Positions 1 to 7,484 of a stretch of DNA of 64,000 nucleotides are shown piece after piece. Numbering within the stretch: position 1 is the stretch's first letter; every line of letters starts with the position of its first letter. The notes under the pieces were generated by a model. The model was not told the origin of the DNA, searched no databases, and worked only from the letters and a program-made list of their open reading frames with translations. The DNA is taken from positions 1-64,000 of the forward strand of contig URKQ01000006.1 of assembly GCA_900548455.1 (NCBI GenBank). Reading direction: 5' to 3'. This DNA is from an uncultured Clostridium sp. (GTDB lineage: Bacteria > Bacillota > Clostridia > Clostridiales > Clostridiaceae). Both the position numbers and the translations under genes were made by a program.

Positions 1-2
1 TT

Positions 3-76
3 TGGAGCGGGTGAAGGGAATCGAACCCTCGTAACTAGCTTGGAAGGCTAGCACTCTACCATTGAGTTACACCCGC
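3..76 (-). tRNA. tRNA-Gly (anticodon TCC)
   Basis: The reverse strand folds as a complete 74-nt cloverleaf. The acceptor GCGGGTG pairs with CACCCGC, followed by discriminator T and an encoded CCA. The anticodon stem CTAGC/GCTAG encloses loop CTTCCAA, which gives anticodon TCC (glycine, GGA/GGN codons). The T arm contains GGTTCGATTCC. It lies 15 nt downstream of tRNA-Pro in the same direction, so the two are probably cut from one precursor. Confidence 0.97.
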
Positions 77-91
77 AAAATATTGAATTAA

Positions 92-167
92 TGGTCGGGG
101 TGACAGGGATTGAACCTGCGACCTCATGGTCCCAAACCACGCGCGCTCCCATCTGCGCTACACCCCG
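92..167 (-). tRNA. tRNA-Pro (anticodon TGG)
   Basis: A 76-nt cloverleaf on the reverse strand. The acceptor CGGGGTG pairs with CACCCCG, with discriminator A and an encoded CCA. The anticodon stem CGTGG/CCATG (one G-T pair) encloses TTTGGGA, anticodon TGG (proline). It is the first gene after the promoter at 214-242. Confidence 0.97.
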
Positions 168-213
168 ATATGCCCAGGTTCTTTCTTCCAAAAGAACCCT
201 AACGACAAAATTT

Positions 214-242
214 ATTATACATATTTATCTATAAATAGTCAA
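214..242 (-). promoter_or_regulatory. Sigma-A promoter of the tRNA-Pro/tRNA-Gly unit
   Basis: On the reverse strand TTGACT (-35, 237-242) is followed after exactly 17 nt by TATAAT (-10, 214-219). The site sits about 45 nt upstream of the tRNA-Pro 5' end and just past the stop of rdgB, so it serves the tRNAs. Confidence 0.85.
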
Positions 243-270
243 CACTTTTTCAAAACTTTTTTTATAAAAT

Positions 271-867
271 CTATATATACTTTTCTATTTCTACTTTTAA
301 CATCTCTAGAGCTCTTCCCCTATGACTCATAGAATTTTTAACGTGGCTTGGCACATCGTTAAATGTTGCCTTTAACTCTGGAACATAAAATAACGGATCA
401 TATCCAAAGCCTTCACACACCTCATAGTGCTCTAAAATTAATCCTTCAACTTCTCCCTGAACCTTAACTATATTTTTATTATCTACTATTAAAACCATAG
501 CACAAATAAATTTAGCTTTTCTATCTTCAAATGCTATGCCTTCCATTTCTCTTATTAACTTTTTATTATTCTCTACATCATTTCCATGCTCACCACTATA
601 TCTAGCAGAAAATATCCCTGGAGCGCCATTTAATGCTTCTACACTTAATCCTGAATCATCAGATAAAACCATTGAATCTCCACATATTTTCTTAATTTCC
701 TGAGCTTTTATTTCTGCATTTTCCATAAATGTAGTACCGTTCTCTTCTATGTCAACATTAATTCCAGCTTCTTTTAGTGACATAACCTCCAAATCAAACT
801 GAGACAACATCTCTTTTATTTCTGATACTTTATGGTTATTATTACTCGCAACTATTAACTTTTTCAT
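271..867 (-). CDS. rdgB: XTP/dITP diphosphatase (RdgB/HAM1 family)
   Basis: This 198-aa protein has the normal length of the RdgB/HAM1 family. These enzymes hydrolyse XTP, dITP and ITP to the monophosphate and pyrophosphate, keeping deaminated purines out of DNA and RNA. The sequence shows the N-terminal nucleotide motif ASNNNHKVSEI, the acidic metal site VLSDDSGLSV, the motif APGIFSARYSG, the FGYDPLF motif and the C-terminal SHRGRAL motif. The start follows GAGGAG with good spacing. It lies 30 nt downstream of the AIR-synthase-like gene in the same direction and is probably cotranscribed with it. Confidence 0.96.
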   Translation of the reverse strand: MKKLIVASNNNHKVSEIKEMLSQFDLEVMSLKEAGINVDIEENGTTFMENAEIKAQEIKKICGDSMVLSDDSGLSVEALNGAPGIFSARYSGEHGNDVENNKKLIREMEGIAFEDRKAKFICAMVLIVDNKNIVKVQGEVEGLILEHYEVCEGFGYDPLFYVPELKATFNDVPSHVKNSMSHRGRALEMLKVEIEKYI

Positions 868-897
868 TTTAATCTCCTCGTTTATCTAGTTATTTTT

Positions 898-1878
898 TTA
901 CAATGTTATATTAAATAATTCATCTGCTTCAGGTGGATTAACTTCTTTAGCTTCACCATTTGAAGTAATTATGCCATCACCTTTAGTAATTCTACCTATA
1001 ACAGTGGCTTTTATGTTTTCTTTCCTAAGTTCTTCAATTAATATATCTGGATTATCTGTTGTCATTAACATACTGCCTGAAGATATTAACTTAAGGGGAT
1101 CAACATTAAACTTTTTACACACTTTATATGTTATGTCAGTCAAAGGCATTTTATCTCTATCAACTTTAAATCCTAGATTACAAGCATTGGCTACTTCCCA
1201 AAGAGCACCTAGAACGCCTCCTTCAGTTATATCATGCATTGAAGTTACTCTGCAATTACCACCTATAATGCCTTCCTTTACAACACTTAAATCTTTAGCG
1301 TACTCTCTTGCAACTTTAATTTCTTCACAATTTAATACTTCTTTACATTCCTTTTCATAATCATTTACTAATATAGAGGTTCCTTCTAAACACAAATCTT
1401 TTGTTACTACAATAAAGTCCCCTACTTTTGCACCTGCAGTCTTAATTGCTTTTCCACTGTTTGATCTTCCTATAGCTGTACAAGATACAACTATTTTATT
1501 GACAGCCTCAGTTACCTCAGTATGTCCTCCTAGAATTTGAACATTAACCTTGCAGGCTTCATTGTGAATTTCTTCCATAAGCTCGTGTAACTCATCTAGC
1601 TCAGTACTTGGTGGAGCCAGTATTGTAACTAGTATACCAAGTGGTTCAATTCCGCAAGATGCTATATCATTGCAATTGATATTTACTGCTATTTTCCCTA
1701 AATTTTCTGTAGCACCAGTAACCGGATCAGTTGACAATACACATTGTTCACTTCCATAGTTAATTATTGCACAATCTTCCCCTATACCATTTGATACCAC
1801 TACTTCACTTCTAATTGCACCCCTATGTTTATCAATTATATATTTTAACTCGTCCCAGTTAAGCTTTCCTACTCTCAT
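898..1878 (-). CDS. AIR synthase-related protein (PurM/HypE-like fold)
   Basis: A 326-aa protein of the PurM/HypE/SelD/ThiL ATP-dependent superfamily. Superfamily motifs visible are GIGEDCAII, the phosphate/metal loop STDPVTGATEN, NCNDIASCGIEPLG, the LGGHTEVTEA loop and the C-terminal MHDITEGGVLGAL. The exact reaction of this clostridial subgroup is not known to me. It is not SelD: there is no N-terminal Cys/Sec-Gly-Cys motif. It is not PurM, being remote from any purine gene. The start follows AGGAG. It precedes rdgB by 19 nt, suggesting cotranscription and perhaps a nucleotide-related role; that role is inference only. Confidence 0.85.
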   Translation of the reverse strand: MRVGKLNWDELKYIIDKHRGAIRSEVVVSNGIGEDCAIINYGSEQCVLSTDPVTGATENLGKIAVNINCNDIASCGIEPLGILVTILAPPSTELDELHELMEEIHNEACKVNVQILGGHTEVTEAVNKIVVSCTAIGRSNSGKAIKTAGAKVGDFIVVTKDLCLEGTSILVNDYEKECKEVLNCEEIKVAREYAKDLSVVKEGIIGGNCRVTSMHDITEGGVLGALWEVANACNLGFKVDRDKMPLTDITYKVCKKFNVDPLKLISSGSMLMTTDNPDILIEELRKENIKATVIGRITKGDGIITSNGEAKEVNPPEADELFNITL

Positions 1879-1975
1879 AAAAATTCTCCTAACCTAAAAA
1901 CTATTGTAAATTTGACACATTTTCAACATATTAATCATATTATTAATTATGATTAATATTCTGGTGGTGTTATTT

Positions 1976-3364
1976 TTGAGATATATAGGACCTTTTTTAA
2001 GAATTAACGTTTTAAACAATGATAATATAAAAAATCAATTGTTCTACTTTTCAAAAGAGTCCTTAAGACATATAGTTCTACATTCCGGTTGTGGAATTAT
2101 ATGCAGAAATTCAGATTTAAAAATTAAACCTTTACCTAATGATGATGATACCACAAATAGCATTATTTCTCCACTATTATGTGTGTATCGCAAAGCCGAC
2201 GGTAAACTTATTAAAGAAAAGGATAAACTTCTATGGAATCATAAAAAATTCAAAAAGGAAATTAACATATGTGCTAATGGCTATATGTCCTTAGCTTTAC
2301 TTTACTTATCAGACTACTATAGAAATTTTAAAGAAATTGATAAATCAAAATATGAACTTTCAAAACTATATGTTGAATTAGCTAACAAACAACTAGAATT
2401 TTTCGCTCTGTATTGTAGAAATGCAGATGGAGTTTTTGTAGATAAGTATGATTCAACAGATCCTTTAGAAAAAGATTATCACTTAACTGATAAAGATATG
2501 AAATTCAAATTTTCTACTCAAGCTTTACTGATGGCTGGCTACTATAAATGTAGTCTATATAATGAATCTGAAGAAAATATTTTTAAATCCTTTGCTCTTG
2601 ATATTTTAAATCTATTTAAAACATTTAAAAATGAAATTTATAATACTTCTCATGATGAATTAGTAAAAATATGCTTAGCCTTTAATATTCTATATAAGGA
2701 TTCTAAGCTTGATGATGTAAAAGAAATGCTGATAGATTTTTCTGAATTAGCCATTGAGAACTTTCGCAATATGCCCCCATCTGTAATACGAGAAAATATT
2801 GATATCTCTTGTCTTTGCTATATAAATTCTATATTAACATATAAAAGCACAGGTATTCCTAAATTTAAAGAAGCTGCTTGTGCAATATATGAAATACTAG
2901 AAAAACTATACGATAGTGATTCAGGTATTTTTGTAAAAGATATAACTGAAAAAGAAAATAAATATACTTCAGACGAAATTATCTTATATCTATATGTTTT
3001 AATGCTACAACTTAATTATTTAAATGAAAATGATAGAATGGATTTATCTTCAAAAATATATAATCTTTACAAAAGACAAGTAATTAGTTCAGGAATCATT
3101 TTAAAATGGCCTGATCCTCCTACATTAGATGATGTAGAACGATATAAAAACTATAGTTCTAAATCTGAAGATTTATTAGATGATAGCTATTTTTCATTTT
3201 CAACATCTTTAAACAACGACTCAAAAGACTTAGCTCCTATATTTGTTAAGAATATATCCTTAAATAGAAAGAAGGAAAGCTTTAAACATTATAAACATAG
3301 CTTTGACTCATGCAAAAATATGTTTAATTTCTTTATAATAATTTTCTTAAATGATTATATATAA
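1976..3364 (+). CDS. Unrecognised protein, probably all-helical
   Basis: I do not recognise this family. The open frame has an ATG at 1949, but GGTGGTG at 1962-1968 lies ideally before an in-frame TTG at 1976, so I place the start there (462 aa). No signal peptide or clear transmembrane segment is visible. The predicted secondary structure is mostly helical, with recurring helix-turn units ending in similar loops (DGVFVDKY, DSGIFVKD, SSGIILKW), which could suit an alpha/alpha toroid; this is a guess from pattern only. Codon use matches the neighbours. It is transcribed divergently from the AIR-synthase gene and ends at a shared bidirectional terminator. Confidence 0.75.
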   Translation: MRYIGPFLRINVLNNDNIKNQLFYFSKESLRHIVLHSGCGIICRNSDLKIKPLPNDDDTTNSIISPLLCVYRKADGKLIKEKDKLLWNHKKFKKEINICANGYMSLALLYLSDYYRNFKEIDKSKYELSKLYVELANKQLEFFALYCRNADGVFVDKYDSTDPLEKDYHLTDKDMKFKFSTQALLMAGYYKCSLYNESEENIFKSFALDILNLFKTFKNEIYNTSHDELVKICLAFNILYKDSKLDDVKEMLIDFSELAIENFRNMPPSVIRENIDISCLCYINSILTYKSTGIPKFKEAACAIYEILEKLYDSDSGIFVKDITEKENKYTSDEIILYLYVLMLQLNYLNENDRMDLSSKIYNLYKRQVISSGIILKWPDPPTLDDVERYKNYSSKSEDLLDDSYFSFSTSLNNDSKDLAPIFVKNISLNRKKESFKHYKHSFDSCKNMFNFFIIIFLNDYI

Positions 3365-3371
3365 GGTTAAA

Positions 3372-3397
3372 AGGTGATATGAATTTTCATATCACCT
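3372..3397. terminator. Bidirectional terminator between convergent genes
   Basis: A perfect 12-bp hairpin, AGGTGATATGAA with its complement, around a TT loop. It has A-rich sequence on the left and CTTATTTT on the right. It lies between the convergent 462-aa gene and the binding-protein gene and could serve both. Confidence 0.8.
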
Positions 3398-3398
3398 C

Positions 3399-4961
3399 TT
3401 ATTTTGATCTTTTTATATTATTTAACATTATATTTCCTGCCTTTGTAACCTTGACACCAGTGATACTCGAATTTATACAAATTGGTGTTTTTAAAGCACA
3501 AATAGGAATAACCACATATTCAGATTCAATTATATCCTCACATTGATTAAGTGCTATATTTCTTACTTCTGCATCAATACTAATATTTATATCACCAAGT
3601 AACTTTTTATATTCACTATCATTATAATTAAACTTATTGTAGCTCAAGGGATTTGCAATGCTGTATAAATATTCCCCAACATATCCATACTTACCTTGAA
3701 ACTTTTCTAATATCATATGATATTTTTCCTTATTACTTTCATCTTTAATTTCTTCATTTGTACATTCAATTAAGTTTACCTTTATATCAAAAGCCTTTTT
3801 AATTTCATCTTCTATACCAGTGGCTATTTGCCTGTTTAATGGATCCTTTTCATATGCCAAATTCAATTCGCTTCCAGTCCAATTTTCAAAATACTTTTTC
3901 CCCTCATCTAATGAGGTGTTATTTAAAAATACTTGTTGAACTTCCGTACTATTATCATAAAAACCCACAGAGCTAATAGCTAAATCCGAAGTTGACTCTA
4001 TGTATTTATTATCTTTTAAACTACTTATTATAGCTTTTCTAAAATTAATATCCTCTTTATTCATATTAAAAGATAAAAAATATTTATCATTACAATCGTA
4101 ATAAACTAATTTTTTCTCATCATATAATCTTGATACTTCACTTGATGGCACATCTAAAAGTATATCAACATTATTATCTAAATTTTTATTATCAACACTA
4201 CTTTCAAACAACGCTAATGGCTCTTCTATACTATTAAAAAATACTATCCTAATTATTTCATCTGTAACATTTACATAATCATAATACTTAGCATTTTTGC
4301 TTATAAGCAAACTTTTTTCATCACAATTTTTTATAACAAAGGGACCTGAAAATCTAATTTTTTCATAATTCAACTTATAATCATTTAAATCATCATAATC
4401 TCTTAAGAAAAATACAGGTGACGATAAAATGCTTAAAAGTTTATAGCAGGGATAATTCAATCTAATAACTAATGTTTTATCATCAGGACAATTTATTGCT
4501 ACTTGTGAAAAATCCACTTCATTTTTAATATAACCCTGTACTCCAAAGATACAACTTAAATCATCTCTATATATGTTATCCTTATCCGATAAAAATTCTT
4601 TAAAAAATTCTTTAAAATCCGTTGAGGTTATACTATCTCCATTGCTATAGGTTAGGTCATCCTTCAGTACGAATGTATATTCTAAACCATCTTCAGAAAC
4701 TGAATATTCCCTTGCCATACTAGGAACTATTTTACCTTCCTCATCTTTTTTAATTAATCCATCAAAAAAAGCTAAAAGTAAATCCTTATCTCTAACGGAA
4801 GCTTCTTTAGTCAACTTTAAATCTGATTTATCAGTTTTCATTCCATAGGTAATATAAGAAGCTGAACTAGTATTAGTTGTTTTAACAATATTATCTTTTT
4901 CTATAGATATTCCTATAATTAAAATTAAAGCTATCAAAACAATAAAAAAAGTTTTCTTCAT
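3399..4961 (-). CDS. Family 5 extracellular solute-binding protein (oligopeptide type), orphan
   Basis: A 520-aa protein resembling SBP_bac_5/OppA-type binding proteins, which hand peptides or nickel to an ABC transporter. Supporting segments are LLLAFFDGLIKKDEEGKIVPSMAREY, YTFVLKDDLTYSNGDSITSTDF and the closing region around CEDIIESEYVVIPIC. Residues 1-20 form a hydrophobic signal or anchor (KKTFFIVLIALILIIGISIE). No lipobox Cys follows, which is unusual for a Gram-positive binding protein; it may remain as an N-anchored or secreted protein. No permease or ATPase gene is adjacent. The start follows GGAGGTGA. Substrate is unknown. Confidence 0.82.
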   Translation of the reverse strand: MKKTFFIVLIALILIIGISIEKDNIVKTTNTSSASYITYGMKTDKSDLKLTKEASVRDKDLLLAFFDGLIKKDEEGKIVPSMAREYSVSEDGLEYTFVLKDDLTYSNGDSITSTDFKEFFKEFLSDKDNIYRDDLSCIFGVQGYIKNEVDFSQVAINCPDDKTLVIRLNYPCYKLLSILSSPVFFLRDYDDLNDYKLNYEKIRFSGPFVIKNCDEKSLLISKNAKYYDYVNVTDEIIRIVFFNSIEEPLALFESSVDNKNLDNNVDILLDVPSSEVSRLYDEKKLVYYDCNDKYFLSFNMNKEDINFRKAIISSLKDNKYIESTSDLAISSVGFYDNSTEVQQVFLNNTSLDEGKKYFENWTGSELNLAYEKDPLNRQIATGIEDEIKKAFDIKVNLIECTNEEIKDESNKEKYHMILEKFQGKYGYVGEYLYSIANPLSYNKFNYNDSEYKKLLGDINISIDAEVRNIALNQCEDIIESEYVVIPICALKTPICINSSITGVKVTKAGNIMLNNIKRSK

Positions 4962-5077
4962 TTTATCACCTCCATTTATAGGATTATTGACTAATTTTAC
5001 ATAATTAATTCATATAATATAATTCATATAAAATTTTCAATTTTAACTAGTTAATATACTTTTATAACAAAATTCTG

Positions 5078-5086
5078 TGTTATAAT
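5078..5086 (+). promoter_or_regulatory. Extended -10 promoter
   Basis: TGTTATAAT is an extended -10 element (TGn-TATAAT) about 37 nt upstream of the small membrane protein start. No good -35 hexamer is present, as is common with extended -10 promoters. Confidence 0.5.
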
Positions 5087-5122
5087 GATTTTATATTCTA
5101 AGGAATTATGGAGGTATTATAT

Positions 5123-5434
5123 ATGTTTTATTTAGATATTGTATTAAAGTCTTTACAAATAGCTGCAATAGTAACCTTTATGATTATAGCCATTTGGGGA
5201 TTTGTTGTATTTAATGGAATATATGGTCAATTAAAGTATTCCAATTATATTCTTGAAAAAATATCACACATCCTAAATATTTCTTATACTGAAAAAGAGA
5301 GTAAGAAAAAGAAATCTTGTGAAGCTGCTGTAGTTCTTAGCGAAGATGACAATGATACAACTGATGTTGAATCTGACGATATAGCTGTTATTGATGAAAA
5401 TAAAGTAAGTGATTCAGAAGAAGAAACTAACTAA
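5123..5434 (+). CDS. Small membrane protein with acidic C-terminal tail
   Basis: No family recognised. An ATG at 5108 overlaps GGAGG (5110-5114), so that motif must be the ribosome binding site for the ATG at 5123; this gives 103 aa. Residues about 10-32 form one transmembrane helix (QIAAIVTFMIIAIWGFVVF). A short amphipathic stretch, a KKKK cluster and a strongly acidic tail rich in D, E and S follow. It is monocistronic, with an extended -10 promoter and a strong terminator after the stop. Role unknown. Confidence 0.72.
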   Translation: MFYLDIVLKSLQIAAIVTFMIIAIWGFVVFNGIYGQLKYSNYILEKISHILNISYTEKESKKKKSCEAAVVLSEDDNDTTDVESDDIAVIDENKVSDSEEETN

Positions 5435-5467
5435 AAAGAAGTGTTGCAAATGCAACACTTCTTTTTT
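5433..5467. terminator. Bidirectional terminator between the small membrane protein gene and ligA
   Basis: GAAGTGTTGC (5438-5447) pairs perfectly with GCAACACTTC (5452-5461) around loop AAAT. It is flanked by AAAAA on the left and TTTTTT on the right, so it can terminate both converging transcripts. Confidence 0.92.
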
Positions 5468-7466
5468 AGTTAATCATAGATTTAAACTCATCTTCAGACA
5501 ATATCGAAACTCCTAATTCAACAGCTTTATTATATTTTGAACCTGGATCTTCTCCAACTATAACATAATCAGTTTTTTTACTTACTGAACTAGATACCTT
5601 AGCTCCTAATTCTTCTAACTTATCTTTTATTTCTGTTCTTGAAAAATCTTTCAGACTTCCTGTAACCACAACTGTTTTTTCGGCAAATGGATTTTCTTTT
5701 ATGATTACATCCTCTACCTCTTTAGGCTTAACACCTAAACTTAATAATTCATTTATAGTTTCTATACTTTTTTCTAAAGAAAAAAATTCAACAATTGTTT
5801 TAGCTACTATATCTCCAATATCTTGAATCGCTACTAACTCATCAAATGTAGCTTTTTCTATATTGTTTAACGTCTTAAAATGTTTCGCTAAATCCTTAGC
5901 TGTTTTTTTACCAACGTTAGCAATCCCCAATCCATATATAAAAGAATCTAATTCACAATCCTTACTTCTTTCTAATGCATTTAATAGGTTATCTGCTTTT
6001 TTATCTCCAAATTTTTCAAGTGTTAGTAGTTCTTCTTTTTTAATTCTATACAAATCAGCAATTGATTTAATACCTAATTTTTCAAAAAGCTGTTCTGCTG
6101 TTTTCTCACTAAATCCAGCTATATTCATTGCTTCTCTACTTGCATAATGAACTATAGTCTTAACCATTTGTGGTTTACATGATAGAGTATTTTCACAGAA
6201 TAAATGAACTCCATCTCTGAAAAGTTCTGCACCACAACTAGGACAAACCTTTGGTTCTTCTACTTTACTACTTCCTTCTAAGGATTCTTCTACAACTCCC
6301 ATAATTTCTGGAATAACATCATTAGAACGTCTTACAAAGACAGTAGCTCCTATCTTTACACCTTTTCTCTCTATATCATCAAGATTGTTAAGTGTAGCCC
6401 TTTTAACAGTAACACCACCCAATTCAACTGGTTTCAAAATTGCTGTTGGCGTTACTCTTCCGCTTCTTCCTACATTCCATTCCACATCTAAAAGTTCTGT
6501 TGTAGTTTCCTCTGCCTCAAACTTATAAGCTATAGACCATTTAGGAAATTTTACCGTATATCCTAACACTTCTCTTGTTTTTATATCGTCTATAGCTATT
6601 ACAATACCATCTATATCGTAGTTTAAAGATTGTCTAATGCTACCTACATATTCAATTTCCTTTTTTATATCTTCTATATCATTACATATTACCATGTAGT
6701 CATCAACAGGTAGCCCCATCTCTTTAATAAAATTCATCATCCCTACATATGACTGAAAATCTTCTCCTTCATTGTATCCTACGTCATAAAAAAATGCTGA
6801 TAAATTTCTCTTGGCAGTTTCCTTTACATCAAGATTTCTAAGTGCCCCTGCTGCACCATTTCTAAGGTTTTTAAGTGGTACCGTAGAATTTTTATTATAC
6901 TCCTCAAACGCTTCCTTAGTCATTATTGCTTCACCATGTATTTCTACTACATGGTGGTTATTAATTTTTAAAGGGATAGATTTAATAGTCTTTACCTGAC
7001 TTGTTATATCTTCACCTACTAAACCCGTACCTCTAGATGCAGCCACTGATAAAACTCCACTTTCATCATAGGTTAAATTAATTGTAAGTCCATCAAATTT
7101 TTTTGTTACCACATACTTTAAATCAGGAAGCTTTTCTTCGTGAGTTCCATTATACTCATTTATAGCTTTTACGTTTCTATTATGCCAGTCTATTATTTCA
7201 CTTAAAGACTGAGCTTTATCTAAACTCCATAGTGATGCTTTATGTTTATATTTTTTAAATTTCTCCAAAACAACATCACCAACTCTTAACGTTGGAGAAT
7301 AGGGTAATACTTCTTCAAGCTCCAGTTCCAGTTTTTTTAGTTCATCATATTTCCTATCATATTCCTTATCTGAAACTGAAGGATTATCTAATGTATAGTA
7401 TTCATAGGAATATCTATTTAATTCATCAACTAATTTAAGCATCTCATCTCTTTTTTCATTGCTCAT
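5466..7466 (-). CDS. ligA: NAD-dependent DNA ligase
   Basis: A full-length 666-aa LigA, which seals nicks in replication and repair using NAD+. The N-terminal Ia domain has the YYTLDNPSVSDKEYD motif. The adenylated lysine lies in KFDG (Lys123); most LigA proteins have KLDG. The OB fold is followed by a four-cysteine zinc finger (CPSCG, later Cys residues near 413-420), helix-hairpin-helix repeats around 450-570 and a C-terminal BRCT domain from about 590. The start follows TTGGAGG. Only 18 nt separate it from pcrA upstream, so the pair forms an operon, as in many Firmicutes. Confidence 0.98.
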   Translation of the reverse strand: MSNEKRDEMLKLVDELNRYSYEYYTLDNPSVSDKEYDRKYDELKKLELELEEVLPYSPTLRVGDVVLEKFKKYKHKASLWSLDKAQSLSEIIDWHNRNVKAINEYNGTHEEKLPDLKYVVTKKFDGLTINLTYDESGVLSVAASRGTGLVGEDITSQVKTIKSIPLKINNHHVVEIHGEAIMTKEAFEEYNKNSTVPLKNLRNGAAGALRNLDVKETAKRNLSAFFYDVGYNEGEDFQSYVGMMNFIKEMGLPVDDYMVICNDIEDIKKEIEYVGSIRQSLNYDIDGIVIAIDDIKTREVLGYTVKFPKWSIAYKFEAEETTTELLDVEWNVGRSGRVTPTAILKPVELGGVTVKRATLNNLDDIERKGVKIGATVFVRRSNDVIPEIMGVVEESLEGSSKVEEPKVCPSCGAELFRDGVHLFCENTLSCKPQMVKTIVHYASREAMNIAGFSEKTAEQLFEKLGIKSIADLYRIKKEELLTLEKFGDKKADNLLNALERSKDCELDSFIYGLGIANVGKKTAKDLAKHFKTLNNIEKATFDELVAIQDIGDIVAKTIVEFFSLEKSIETINELLSLGVKPKEVEDVIIKENPFAEKTVVVTGSLKDFSRTEIKDKLEELGAKVSSSVSKKTDYVIVGEDPGSKYNKAVELGVSILSEDEFKSMIN

Positions 7467-7484
7467 AGAAAATTTTCCTCCAAT

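Noticed and set aside
126..332. A 68-codon plus-strand frame over tRNA-Pro
   Set aside because: It overlaps the tRNA and its promoter and has no ribosome binding site.
898..1878. AIR-synthase-like protein as SelD (selenophosphate synthetase) for the grd selenoproteins
   Set aside because: SelD carries an N-terminal Cys or Sec with a glycine-rich loop, which is missing here; motifs fit the uncharacterised AIR-synthase-related group instead.
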